64,000 nt of DNA from Anthoceros angustus (GCA_010909165.1 VJWM01000260.1:123007-187006), one strand, 5' to 3'. Counted from the stretch's first letter, positions 11,588 through 21,336 are shown. The notes: generated by a model from the letters alone, not told the origin. Made by a program: numbers and translations.

Positions 11588-11888
11588 TGTTATTTTTTGT
11601 GAGAATTTGTCGTGGAAGGATATTATACATCATTCTGGTCAATCGTCTGTGGAAGCTGATGACCTTGTTTTCCGTCAGTTTCCCTCTTTGCTACCCACAT
11701 CAGATAATGCTCCTTATCTGTTTGATGAGGTTTTGGGTGCAGACCTTGCTGATCAGCTCGGGAATGATTCTCTAGTTTTTGCTGATTTGGATTCTATTTC
11801 TGAGCATGATGAGGAGGATATTCTTGAAGCTCCTTCAACTGCTCTTCCTTCTCCTCCTCATAATGAGGCTTCCTAAGTCTCAACGAAT

Positions 11889-13470
11889 GTGCCTCGTCCG
11901 GACGCCACGTACTCCTTCGACGACAACTTGAATCTTTTGAGACTGGATTTTGTTGCTCTTCTTTCCGCTCCTTTGCACGAGCCTCAATCTCTTGCTGAGG
12001 CTCAAGCTTCTTCTGATTGGCCACTTTGGGAGAAAGCTTTGCAAGAAGAATGGGATTCTTTACTGCAGAACAATACATGGGATGTTGTTTCACTTCTCCC
12101 AGGACGGAAACTAGTTGGTTGTAAATGGGTTGTCAAGATCAAATATAATGCTGATGGTACTATAGAACGTTATAAAGCCAGATTGGTTGCCAAAGGCTAT
12201 TCACAGGTTGAGGATATTGATTATAAGCAGACTTTTTCTCCTGTAGTTAAACTACCTTCTGTTCGGGTTCTTCTTGCTCTGGCTACTCATTTTGATCTTG
12301 AAATGTGTCAAATGGATGTTAAGACTGCCTTTTTAAATGGTGATCTGGATGAAGAGATCTATATGGAGCAACCTTTACCATTTAATGATTCTATGCATCG
12401 CAGCTTACAACCTGGTTTGGTTTGTCGGTTACGTAAGAGTATTTATGGCTTGAAACAGGCTCCTCGTGCATGGAATTTGAAATTACATTCTGTCCTTGTT
12501 GCACATGGTTTTATTCGGAGTGTTGCTGATACCAGTCTATATGTTTTGCGTCAACAAGATTCATATCTCTATTTGGGTGTCTATGTTGACGATCTTATTC
12601 TAGTTTCTCCTCAACTGCGTCTTTTTCATTGGGTTTTCAAAATTCTTTCCACCACTTTTGATATGAAGTCTCTTGGTGCTCTGGGCTATTTCCTTGGAGT
12701 TCGCCTTATACGGGATCGGTCACGTCGTCTTATGTGGCTTTCTCAAGATAAATATCTTGAGAATATTTTACAGCGTTTTCGTATGGAAAATTCCCGTCCT
12801 GTCTCTACTCCTCTGGTGCCTTCTTCTTTTGATCTAACTGATGACACTTCCTCTTTACTTCCTTCTCAACATGTGGAGCGATATCAACAGGTTGTTGGTT
12901 CTCTTATGTATGCTTCTCTATCTTCACGACCTGATTTAACATCCTCTGTTAATGTTTTATGTCGACATACTACTCGACCTTCCACACTTCATTGGCAATG
13001 GGTTAAGCGTGTTTTACGCTATCTACGGGGCTTTGTTAACTATGGTTTATGTTTTGGTGACGCTTCTATCACAACAAATGCTCCTTCATGTCCGGTTGGT
13101 TATTGTCATTCGATTGATGTGACCATCTCGACGATCTACTGGATATGCTTTTATGTTTTTAATGCTCTTGTTAGCTGGAGTACTAAGACACAACCTACTG
13201 TCGCTCTTTCTTCTACGGAGGCGGAGTATATGTCCGCTTCTTATGCTACTAAAGAGGTCATTTGGTTGCGTCTTCTATTACGAGCTTGGCTATCCTCGAT
13301 AAAGCCTACTTCTTTGTATCTGAGATAGTCAAAGTAGTGTTAAGGTGGCTCATAATCCAATTTCATCAACGGATGAAACATATAGATATCCAACATCATT
13401 ACATCCGTGAGAAAGTTGAAGAGGGTGTCATTGATCTTCAATACATTCTCGCCACTTCCATGGTTGCGAG
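11889..13470 (+). pseudogene. Copia reverse transcriptase and RNase H
   Basis: A long frame to 13328 with the Copia RT signatures WVVKIKYNADGTIERYKARL, QMDVKTAFLNGDL, KSIYGLKQAPRAW and the YVDD active site. RNase H follows (STEAEYMSASYATKEVIWL), but the segment around GYCHSIDVTIS is garbled by compensating frameshifts. The C-terminal block (QFHQRMKHIDIQHH, REKVEEG) lies in another frame at 13340-13440. An in-frame stop at 11874-11876 separates it from the integrase. Confidence 0.92.
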
Positions 13471-13682
13471 ATGGGTTCACCAAGATTCTTCCCAATACCA
13501 AGTTTCAGCTTTTACTTCGTGTAGTTCTGCCAAGTTCTTAAGTCTCTTCTTGATGCAGGCTAGTTTTCCAGGTGTGGCCTCTAAGCATGGCTTTTTCCTC
13601 TTGATTGTTGTTTTTTCCCTACAGGGTTTTTAGCTATTCTTGAGGTTTTTTACTGCCGCTTAGAGTGCTCCTTAGTTAGTTT

Positions 13683-13694
13683 AAGGGGAGGGAA
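13683..13694 (+). promoter_or_regulatory. Copia polypurine tract
   Basis: AAGGGGAGGGAA immediately upstream of the 3' LTR, the expected plus-strand primer. Confidence 0.85.
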
Positions 13695-13962
13695 TGATAG
13701 GAATAGTACATATTGTATTAGTATGTAATGTTAGTGATCACTATAAAGCTGAGGTTATGGCAAGTCCTAGGGATGTGTGGTCTACGATGTAGCACTATAA
13801 TAATATAGTGGTCACTCCAGGGTATATAAAGGGATCACTTCGAGACTGTCTAGTATCATTGTTGTTACAGGCTCTCTAGTGTTCTTTGTTGCAACCTCTG
13901 TGCTTCCTTTCTTCTGCTATAAAGTCTCTCTTATATTTTCATGATCCTGTGGATTCCTATCA
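13695..13962 (+). repeat. Copia 3' LTR
   Basis: 268 bp with the same length and ends as the 5' LTR and a TATATAAA box at 13823-13830. It is followed by the CCGAG target duplication. Confidence 0.95.
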
Positions 13963-14085
13963 CCGAGGACGGAATGGGAGTCACATGACGACGAACGAAT
14001 GACATGGATGCCTCGGATGCGGAAGATAAATTATACTAGGCACCTAATATACTAGATAATTTAAAAAGGGCTGGTTCGTCGTCAC

Positions 14086-16203
14086 TCATGGTCGACCCTT
14101 ACAACTACAACAACCAGCAGCGAAACGATGCACACGGTACCCATCCCTTACAACAATCTCCCTCTTCTCAACCCTTGACATGATCTCCGTGGAACTATGA
14201 CAGTCACTACACATCCTTAGATTCTTCGTAACCACCAAAGGTGTGCCACCCGGAGTGTTCAAAAGACCATATGCAAGAGCCAGCTTCTCAGCATGCCCGC
14301 AAAGCGAATCTTCCTTCGCCTTCTCAGACAGTGCCTTCAACACCAACTTCGTGTGTGGCACGTGGCCCCCTTCCTCCTTCACGCGTCCATTCATGCTCTC
14401 TACCTCGAGAGCTATATCGTTTCTGTTTTCTCCGACCACAAATGTATGTACCTGCTTCTTAACCTCAATGCCCGCCACTGCAGGTTTCTTCTTAGCTCCT
14501 GCTACCAGTCTGTGTGTTTCAATCCTCTCTACATCGGCCCACCTACCAGCATCTGCATAGGCATTGGCCATGAGCACATATGACGATGCACCCTGAGGCT
14601 CCAGTCTAATGAGACTTTCGTAACACCGTGCTGCCCTCTCTATGTCCCCGTAACTTCTGCAAGCATTCAGCAAAGACATCAACCCCACAACATTGCTTTT
14701 GCTCTCACATGATAATAGCATGTTCTCTGCCTCATCTAAATGCCCTGCACGCCCAAGAAGATCAATCATGCAATTGTAATGCTCAACAGTAGGTTTGACC
14801 CCATGCTGTTCAACCATGGAATCAAAGTGCTTGCGACCCTCATCAACCAGTCCCTCATGACTGCATGCTACTAAAAGGCAAGTAAAAGTAGCATCATCGG
14901 GCTGAATACCGGCAACTAACATCTCCTCAAAACAAGCTAGTGCGTTGCGACCTTCATCACAAGTGCCACACCCAGCTATAAGGGCCGTCCATGTCACCAC
15001 ATCCTTTGTGGCCAAGCTATCAAAAACCCTGCGTGCATCTTCCAGTTCACCACACTTTGCATACATGTCCACCAGGCAGTTGCCCACCAGTATGTTATCC
15101 AGCTGACCTCTTTCCACGATCTGTGAGTGCAGCTGCCTGCCCTTCTGCAAGGCACCAGCGCCTGCACAGGCCTTCAGAAGGCAAGCAAAAGTAACATGGT
15201 TCCCCACCATGAGGCCCTCCTGCTCCATTTCTCCATGAAGAACAAGCGCCTCTTGATAGAACCCATGATTTGCATACCCAGCTATCAGGGCCGTCCATGT
15301 CACAACATCCTTTGTGGCCAAGCTCTCAAAAACCCTTCGCGCATCTTCTAGTTCGCCACATTTTGCATACATGTCCACCAAGGAGTTGCCCACCAGAACG
15401 TTATTTACCTGTCCTCTTTCTACGATCTGCGAATGCAGCCGCCTGCCTTTCTGTAATGCACCAGCAGTTGCACAGGCCTTCAGAAGACAAGCAAAAGTAA
15501 CCTCATCAGCCACAATCAGGTTCTGCTGCTCCATTTGTTCATAAAGAACGAGCGCCTCTTGACCAAGCCCATGATTTGCATACCCAGCTATAAGGACTGT
15601 CCATGTCACCACATCCCTTGAGGTCAAGCTGTCAAAAACCATCCGTGCATCTTCCAGTTCGCCACATTTTGCATACATGTCCACCAGGCAGTTCCCAACC
15701 AGCATGTTATCTAACAGTCCTCTTTCCACAATCTGTGAGTGCAGCTGCCTGCCCTTCTGTAAAGCACCAGCGCTTGCACAGGCCTTCAAAAGACAAGCAA
15801 AAATAACATGGTCAGCCACAATGAGGCCCTCCTGCTCCATTTGTGCGTACATAACAAGAGCCTCTTGGCCGAGCCCATGATTTACATACCCAGCTATCAG
15901 GGCCGTCCATGTCACAACATCCTTCTTGACCAAGCTGTGAAAAGCCCTGCGCGCATCTTCCAGATTGCCACATTTTGCATACATGTCCACAAGGCAGTTG
16001 CCCACCAGCGTGTTCTCTAGCTGTCCTCTTTCCACAATCTGTGAGTGCAGCTGCCTGCCCTTCTGTAAGGCACCAGCACTTGCACAGGCCTTCAGAAGGC
16101 AAGCAAAAGTAACATGGTCGGCCAAAATCACCCCCTCCTGCTCCATTTGTCCATACAGAACAACAAGCGCCTTGGCCAAGCCCATGATTTGCATACCCAG
16201 CAA
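14086..16203 (-). CDS. PPR protein, PLS class, with GRP/KP-type DYW domain (3' part of a broken gene)
   Basis: Open for 705 codons from within the PPR array to the stop at 14086; 5' continuity is lost by frameshifts near 16190, so this is the C-terminal part of one locus. About 100-residue P-L-S triplets recur (LLKACASAGALQKGRQLHSQ, LVDMYAKCGELEDAR, DVVTWTALIAGY). Next come E/E+ motifs with KKKPAVAGIEV, where canonical proteins have a PG box, then a DYW deaminase-like domain with HAEKLALAYG (HxE) and CSDCH zinc ligands. It ends GCCSCKGRP rather than DYW. Such proteins act in mitochondria or plastids. Canonical DYW domains convert C to U; the KP/GRP variants are associated with U-to-C editing. 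The reading frame, domains and ending are visible; the editing direction is inference. Confidence 0.85.
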   Translation of the reverse strand: MLGMQIMGLAKALVVLYGQMEQEGVILADHVTFACLLKACASAGALQKGRQLHSQIVERGQLENTLVGNCLVDMYAKCGNLEDARRAFHSLVKKDVVTWTALIAGYVNHGLGQEALVMYAQMEQEGLIVADHVIFACLLKACASAGALQKGRQLHSQIVERGLLDNMLVGNCLVDMYAKCGELEDARMVFDSLTSRDVVTWTVLIAGYANHGLGQEALVLYEQMEQQNLIVADEVTFACLLKACATAGALQKGRRLHSQIVERGQVNNVLVGNSLVDMYAKCGELEDARRVFESLATKDVVTWTALIAGYANHGFYQEALVLHGEMEQEGLMVGNHVTFACLLKACAGAGALQKGRQLHSQIVERGQLDNILVGNCLVDMYAKCGELEDARRVFDSLATKDVVTWTALIAGCGTCDEGRNALACFEEMLVAGIQPDDATFTCLLVACSHEGLVDEGRKHFDSMVEQHGVKPTVEHYNCMIDLLGRAGHLDEAENMLLSCESKSNVVGLMSLLNACRSYGDIERAARCYESLIRLEPQGASSYVLMANAYADAGRWADVERIETHRLVAGAKKKPAVAGIEVKKQVHTFVVGENRNDIALEVESMNGRVKEEGGHVPHTKLVLKALSEKAKEDSLCGHAEKLALAYGLLNTPGGTPLVVTKNLRMCSDCHSSTEIMSRVEKREIVVRDGYRVHRFAAGCCSCKGRP

Positions 16204-17249
16204 TCAGGGCCGTCCATGTCACCACATCCTTTGTGGCCAAGCTGTCAAACACCCGCGTGCATATTCCAGTTCGCCACATTTTGCATACATGTCCACCAGG
16301 CAGTTGCCAACAAACAAGTTGGCAGGAATGCCACTGCGCAACACATCACAATGCACCTCTCTGCCAGATTCCAAGTCCGCTGCAAATGCACAAGCTTGAA
16401 GAACCGCTACAAAGACGTGAGCATTTGCCTCCACACCTGAGCTACGCATTTCATGGTACAGTTGTATGGCCTGTTTAGGTTTTCCATGTTTAGCATGGCG
16501 GAGATTATGGAAACCACATGAAGGCATCTGGTTTGCCCACCCTGGTGAACACATCCATGGCCTCCTGTAGCCTACCACCACATGCATACATGCGCAAGAT
16601 ATGGTTCCCCAAGAATGCATTCGACTCATACCCAAGTTTGACGGTGAGATCATGAACTCGTCGCCCCACAACCAAATCCTTCTTGACCAAGCTGTCAAAA
16701 CCTGCGCATCTTCCAGTTGCCACATTTTGCATACATGTCCACCAAGGCAGTTGCCCACCAGCGTGTTCTCTAGCTGTCCTCTTTCCACAATCTGTGAGTG
16801 CAGCTGCCTGCCCTTCTGCACCAGCACTTGCAGGCCTTCAGAAGGCAAGCAAAAGTAACATGGTTTCCCATAATCAGGCCCTCCTGCTCCATTTCTCCAT
16901 GAAGAACAAGCGCCTCTTGACCAAGACCATGATTTGCATACCCAGCTATCAAGGCCGTCCATGTCACCACATCCTTTGAGGGCAAGCTGTCAAACACCCG
17001 CGTGCATATTCCAGTTCGCCACATTTTGCATACATGTCCACCAGGCAGTTGCCAACAAACAAGTTGGCAGGAATGCCACTGTGCAACACATCACAATGCA
17101 CCTCTCTGCCAGATTCCAAGTCCGCTGCAAATGCACAAGCTTGAAGGGCAGCTACAAAGACGTGAGCATTTGCCTCCACACCTGAGCTACGCATCTCATG
17201 GTACAGTTGTATGGCCTGTTTAGGTTTTCCATGTTTAGCATGGCGGAGA
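16204..17249 (-). pseudogene. Triplicated, frame-broken middle of the PPR-DYW locus
   Basis: Two degraded extra copies of a PPR segment that occurs intact further upstream. Both share the same lesions relative to the intact copy: a lost base in ACACCCGCGTGC (intact ACACCCGGCGTGC) and losses around GGCGGAGATTATGGAAACC. They probably arose from one another after the damage, or by conversion. Fragments such as YHEMRSSGVEANAHVFVA and MYAKCGELEYARG remain readable in pieces. Confidence 0.85.
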
Positions 17250-18170
17250 TTATGGAAACCACATGAAGGCATCTGGTTTGCCCACCCTGGTGAACACATC
17301 CATGGCCTCCTGTAGCCTACCACCACATGCATACATGCGCAAGATATGGTTCCCCAAGAATGCATTCGACTCATACCCAAGTTTGACGGTGAGATCATGA
17401 ACTCGTCGCCCCACAACCAAATCCTTCTTGACCAAGCTGTGAAAAGCCCTGCGCGCATCTTCCAGATTGCCACATTTTGCATACATGTCCACAAGGCAGT
17501 TGCCCACCAGCGTGTTCTCTAGCTGTCCTCTTTCCACAATCTGTGAGTGCAGCTGCCTGCCCTTCTGTATGGCACCAGCACTTCCGCAGGCCTGCAGAAG
17601 GCAAGCAAAAGTAACATGGTTTCCCATAATTCGGCCCTCCTGCTCCATCTCTCCATACAGAACAAGCGCCTCTTGACCAAGACCATGATTTGCATACCCA
17701 GCTATCAAGGCCGTCCATGTCACCACATCCTTTGAGGGCAAGCTGTCAAACACCCGGCGTGCATATTCCAGTTCGCCACATTTTGCATACATGTCCACCA
17801 GGCAGTTGCCAACAAACAAGTTGGCAGGAATGCCACTGCGCAACACATCACAATGCACCTCTCTGCCAGATTCCAAGTCCGCTGCAAATGCACAAGCTTG
17901 AAGAACCGCTACAAAGACGTGAGCATTTGCCTCCACACCTGAGCTACGCATTTCATGGTACAGTTGTATGGCCTGTTTAGGTTTTCCATGTTTGGCATAG
18001 GCGGAGATTATGGAAACCCACATGAAGGCATCTGGTTTGCCCACCCTGGTGAACACATCCATGGCCTCCTGTAGCCTACCACCACATGCGTACATGCGCA
18101 GAATATGGTTCCCCAAGAATGCATTCGACTCATACCCAAGTTTGACGGTGAGATCATGAACTCGTCGCCC
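16648..18170. repeat. ~750-bp tandem unit within the PPR gene (landmarks of three copies)
   Basis: The landmark GATCATGAACTCGTCGCC occurs at 18152, 17393 and 16648, giving periods of 759 and 745 bp. Each unit spans two to three PPR repeats plus the LVAGRRVHDLTVKLGYESN block, and copies are nearly identical apart from small indels. The last unit continues to about 15950. Confidence 0.9.
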
Positions 18171-18809
18171 CGCAACCAGGTCCTTCTTAGCTGCACATAG
18201 TTTTAGCACAGAATAAAAGAGAGACTGAGAAATAGGGCAGTGTGTCTGCGCCAGAGATTCCATGGCTCCAACGGCCTCCGCAAGCTTCCCTTGTTGACAT
18301 AACGTGCTCACGGTTACAGCCGATACGACGCCCATTTCCGATCCAGCACGTCTGCCTGGCTTAGTCTTATTCGGAGAGCTGGACTTGGAAGGGGAGGCAC
18401 CGTTTCCCATCTGCATAGTCAAAGAAAAGAGCTGATCATCCACCCAAGCTGGCTTCAAAATGTTGTTCAACCAGAGGACCTCGCCGGACACCTTATGCCG
18501 GAAGTCAGGCGAACCAGAGCTCTTCTTACCTCCCCTGTCATCCCACCACATGGGAGGGTCCAGAAAAAATTGTCGCCACAAGAGTTCCTGTTCTTGCAGT
18601 TGCTGCTGGCCACCACCATCGCTGGACAATCCTTTCCCAGCCATCCATTTTTTCGGAAGTGCTGGGTTCATGCCGGTGCCGACGGAGGCTTGCTTGTTTG
18701 ACGGCGGTTCACTACCTGCGGTGAGGTGAGGAGGAGCTCCTCGTTGAGAAGCTATACACCCAATAATTTGTTGTGTCCACAACGGATCCGTTTGCCATAC
18801 TGTTACCAT
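17250..18809 (-). CDS. PPR protein, N-terminal part (same locus as the GRP-type DYW gene)
   Basis: Frame of about 519 codons from an ATG at 18809. An N-terminal Ser/Pro/Gln-rich leader carries no obvious strong targeting signal to my eye. PPR repeats follow from about residue 185 (VSAVTVSTLCQQGKLAEAV, FYSVLKLCAAKKDLVAGR, MYACGGRLQEAMDVFTRVG). Near the end the array jumps back: HSLVKKDL is followed by VVGRRVHDLTVKLGYESN, the same block seen about 250 residues earlier, and the frame stops at FMWFP. This is the direct trace of the tandem unit. With copies 2 and 3 removed, the frame would plausibly run into the DYW-bearing part. Confidence 0.8.
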   Translation of the reverse strand: MVTVWQTDPLWTQQIIGCIASQRGAPPHLTAGSEPPSNKQASVGTGMNPALPKKWMAGKGLSSDGGGQQQLQEQELLWRQFFLDPPMWWDDRGGKKSSGSPDFRHKVSGEVLWLNNILKPAWVDDQLFSLTMQMGNGASPSKSSSPNKTKPGRRAGSEMGVVSAVTVSTLCQQGKLAEAVGAMESLAQTHCPISQSLFYSVLKLCAAKKDLVAGRRVHDLTVKLGYESNAFLGNHILRMYACGGRLQEAMDVFTRVGKPDAFMWVSIISAYAKHGKPKQAIQLYHEMRSSGVEANAHVFVAVLQACAFAADLESGREVHCDVLRSGIPANLFVGNCLVDMYAKCGELEYARRVFDSLPSKDVVTWTALIAGYANHGLGQEALVLYGEMEQEGRIMGNHVTFACLLQACGSAGAIQKGRQLHSQIVERGQLENTLVGNCLVDMYAKCGNLEDARRAFHSLVKKDLVVGRRVHDLTVKLGYESNAFLGNHILRMYACGGRLQEAMDVFTRVGKPDAFMWFP

Positions 18810-18899
18810 CCCACAGGCGCTGCTCTTGGTAGGGAGGGGCACAACAAATTATGTGGGACGTTTAAGGGGATCTAGGTCTTGTGCATGATCACACGACTC

Positions 18900-19285
18900 T
18901 TGTGTCCAAATGGCTTAGGCCAAATGGACACACATTTATAAGAACGTGATTATTAAGCATCCTGCGCTTGGATCGGTACTTAGATGGGGTGCCTAAAGGG
19001 ACATTTATAACTAAGCCATTTGGACACACATTTATAAGAACGTGATTATTAAGCATCCTGCGCTTGGATCGGTACTTAGATGGGGTGCCTAAAGGGACAT
19101 TTATAAGAACGTGATTATTAAGCATCCTGCGCTTGGATCGGTACTTAGATGGGGTGCCTAAAGGGAATGGATGCCCTTGGTGCAAGTAGCTTAGGCATAC
19201 CATGGTACACGTTGTTAAGTACCAAGTCCCATGACGGAAATCCGTCCTTAGTGGACTTAAATAAAATTCTTCTTCTTCTCTTCTT
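18900..19285 (+). repeat. Interspersed repeat, copy C, with core amplified three times
   Basis: Sense strand is plus: hairpin (TGTGTCCAAATGGCTTAGGCC...), then the 5S-like core three times in tandem (TTAAGC at about 18953, 19049 and 19115), the body, the GACGGAAATCCGTC palindrome and a (TTC)n tail at 19265-19285. The extra cores are separated by partial copies of the hairpin. Confidence 0.85.
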
Positions 19286-19500
19286 AGCGAGGGCAGTATA
19301 GACGGTGCGAGGGCAGTATAGACGGTTTACAGAGGGCAACAAGACCAACATTGAAACGAAGAGCGCGCATCATCATGCAAGGGGCCTAGGTCTTGTGCTC
19401 GATCAATCGCCTAGGTCTTGTGCTCGATCAATCGACGATTGACAACGACAGTGAAGGCAGATTGCAGAGGGCAACGAGACCAGGCGCAGCTGAGGGTCAA
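19286..19500. repeat. Short tandem duplications
   Basis: Two head-to-tail pairs: GCGAGGGCAGTATAGACGGT twice (about 19286-19326), and CCTAGGTCTTGTGCTCGATC plus AATCG twice (about 19384-19433). Confidence 0.85.
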
Positions 19501-19521
19501 AACCTGTATTCTGGTTGATCC

Positions 19522-19544
19522 CGCTAGAGGGAGGCTTGAACCTC

Positions 19545-19577
<33 letters not shown>

Positions 19578-19594
19578 AACTGAGCTACTCCAGC
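19522..19594 (-). tRNA. tRNA-Asn (GUU), copy 1; T-loop short by one base
   Basis: The minus strand reads GCTGGAGTAGCTCAGTTGG... with anticodon loop CTGTTAA (GTT) in a TGTGG/CCACA stem and a full acceptor stem GCTGGAG/CTCTAGC. The T stem GGAGG/CCTCC is intact, but the loop TTCAAG has six bases instead of seven, making the gene 73 nt. It looks like plant nuclear tRNA-Asn. The shortened loop may make it a pseudogene. Confidence 0.88.
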
Positions 19595-19619
19595 TGACTG
19601 ACACTTGACTCACAGGCTT

Positions 19620-20096
19620 TAAGATTTATACATAAACATACTGTACAACACCAATAAAATCAAAATAATTTATTTTTAATATATTATTTATATATATATA
19701 TACATATAATCTATGTAGAAAAGGGATGTTTGTCTCTATACGTTTTCATGCCTTCACATAGCGCCCACCCGCTCCTCCCATTATACAAGCATCTATGTGG
19801 CATAATCTAGGACATTTGAGTCATTTGGCCTAAATTTTCACAAGCATCTATGTGGCATAATCTAGGACATTTGAGTCATTTGGCCTAAATTTTCACTAAA
19901 ACACTCGCCACAGCCATTATCGTGGTCTAACCATCTAATTAATATATAAAGATTCTATGGCATCTTTTGTCTTATATTGGAAGATCATAGAAAGCATTAA
20001 TTGTTTTAAGAATTGCATAATATTGTAAAACATGATAAGAAGCAAGCTCCATCTTGCACTAAAATGTATAAAAAAATTGATAATAACAACTATATA
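19620..20096. other. AT-rich spacer with a ~57-bp tandem pair
   Basis: Includes an (AT)n-like run near 19685-19710 and two tandem copies of a segment starting ACAAGCATCTATGTGGCATA (about 19786-19898). No gene. Confidence 0.6.
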
Positions 20097-20142
20097 GAAG
20101 AAGAAGAAGAAGAAGAATTTTATTTAAGTCCACTTAGGACGG
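20097..20142 (-). repeat. Interspersed repeat, copy D, truncated at the duplication junction
   Basis: (GAA)n, TTTTATTTAAGTCCACTTAG and GGACGGATT, then an abrupt switch to PPR sequence at 20143-20150. The breakpoint falls in the repeat's palindrome. Confidence 0.85.
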
Positions 20143-20148
20143 ATTCAT

Positions 20149-20610
20149 GTGGACTTGGAAGGCACCGTTTCCCATCTGCATAGTCAAAGAAAAGAGCTGA
20201 TCATCCACCCAAGCTGGCTTCAAAATGTTGTTCAACCAGAGGACCTCGCCGGACACCTTATGCCGGAAGTCAGGCGAACCAGAGCTCTTCTTACCTCCCT
20301 GTCATCCCACCACATGGGAGGGTCCAGAAAAATTGTCGCCACAAGAGTTCCTGTTCTTGCAGTTGCTGCTGGCCACCACCATCGCTGGACAATCCTTTCC
20401 CAGCCATCCATTTTTCGGAAGTGCTGGGTTCATGCCGGTGCCGACGGAGGCTTGCTTGTTTGACGGCGGTTCACTACCTGCAGTGAGGTGAGGAGGAGCT
20501 CCTCGTTGAGAAGCTATACATAATAATTTGTTGTGTCCACAACGGATCCGTTTGCCATACTGTTACCATCCCACAGGCGCTGCTCTTGGTAGGGAGGGGC
20601 ACAACAAATT
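20149..20610 (-). pseudogene. Duplicated 5' fragment of the PPR gene
   Basis: Copy 2 of the PPR N-terminal coding region and its upstream flank, without any downstream PPR repeats. Single-base losses (for example CCTCCCTGTC versus CCTCCCCTGTC) break the frame. Confidence 0.85.
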
Positions 20611-20659
20611 ATGTGGGACGTTTAAGGGATCTAGGTCTTGTGCATGATCACACGACTCT

Positions 20660-21045
20660 TGTGTCCAAATGGCTTAGGCCAAATGGACACACATTTATAA
20701 GAACGTGATTATTAAGCATCCTGCGCTTGGATCGGTACTTAGATGGGGTGCCTAAAGGGACATTTATAACTAAGCCATTTGGACACACATTTATAAGAAC
20801 GTGATTATTAAGCATCCTGCGCTTGGATCGGTACTTAGATGGGGTGCCTAAAGGGACATTTATAAGAACGTGATTATTAAGCATCCTGCGCTTGGATCAG
20901 TACTTAGATGGGGTGCCTAAAGGGAATGGATGCCCTTGGTGCAAGTAGCTTAGGCATACCATGGTACACGTTGTTAAGTACCAAGTCCCATGACGGAAAT
21001 CCGTCCTTAGTGGACTTAAATAAAATTCTTCTTCTTCTCTTCTTA
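20660..21045 (+). repeat. Interspersed repeat, copy E (duplicate of copy C)
   Basis: Same threefold core amplification and TTC tail as copy C, carried along by the 1.76-kb duplication. Confidence 0.85.
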
Positions 21046-21280
21046 GCGAGGGCAGTATAGACGGTGCGAGGGCAGTATAGACGGTTTACAGAGGGCAACA
21101 AGACCAACATTGAAACGAAGAGCGCGCATCATCATGCAAGGGGCCTAGGTCTTGTGCTCGATCAATCGCCTAGGTCTTGTGCTCGATCAATCGACGATTG
21201 ACAACGACAGTGAAGGCAGATTGCAGAGGGCAACGAGACCAGGCGCAGCTGAGGGTCAAAACCTGTATTCTGGTTGATCC

Positions 21281-21303
21281 CGCTAGAGGGAGGCTTGAAC
21301 CTC

Positions 21304-21336
<33 letters not shown>

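Larger units (their letters stand above)
7990..13962 (+). mobile_element. Copia-type LTR retrotransposon, complete ends, inactivated
   Basis: A 5,973-bp element bounded by two 268-bp LTRs and a CCGAG duplication. The order GAG fragment, GAG-pre-integrase, integrase, reverse transcriptase, RNase H identifies Ty1/Copia. The primer site TGGTATCAGAGC (initiator tRNA-Met type) abuts the 5' LTR, and the polypurine tract AAGGGGAGGGAA abuts the 3' LTR. The interior is heavily rearranged: two foldback structures, an internal second copy of the LTR end plus primer site (about 9912-10190), no recognisable protease, several frameshifts and one in-frame stop. The LTRs differ at 7 of 268 positions with no indels, so insertion is fairly recent but not current. 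Confidence 0.95.
18384..20142. repeat. 1.76-kb tandem duplication, copy 1
   Basis: Starts in the PPR 5' coding region (GACTTGGAAGG) and runs through the PPR upstream flank, an interspersed repeat copy, a tRNA-Asn and AT-rich DNA. It ends inside the palindrome of a second interspersed repeat at 20142. The following 1.76 kb repeats it with few differences. Confidence 0.92.

Noticed and set aside
14991-16979. Many plus-strand His/Pro/Ser-rich frames opposite the PPR gene
   Set aside because: Repeated antisense shadows of the PPR motifs.
18809-18842. Start of the PPR N-terminal frame at 18842
   Set aside because: The codon there is GTG; the first ATG in frame is at 18809. The same applies to PTEN2, where 2578 is GTG and 2557 is the ATG.
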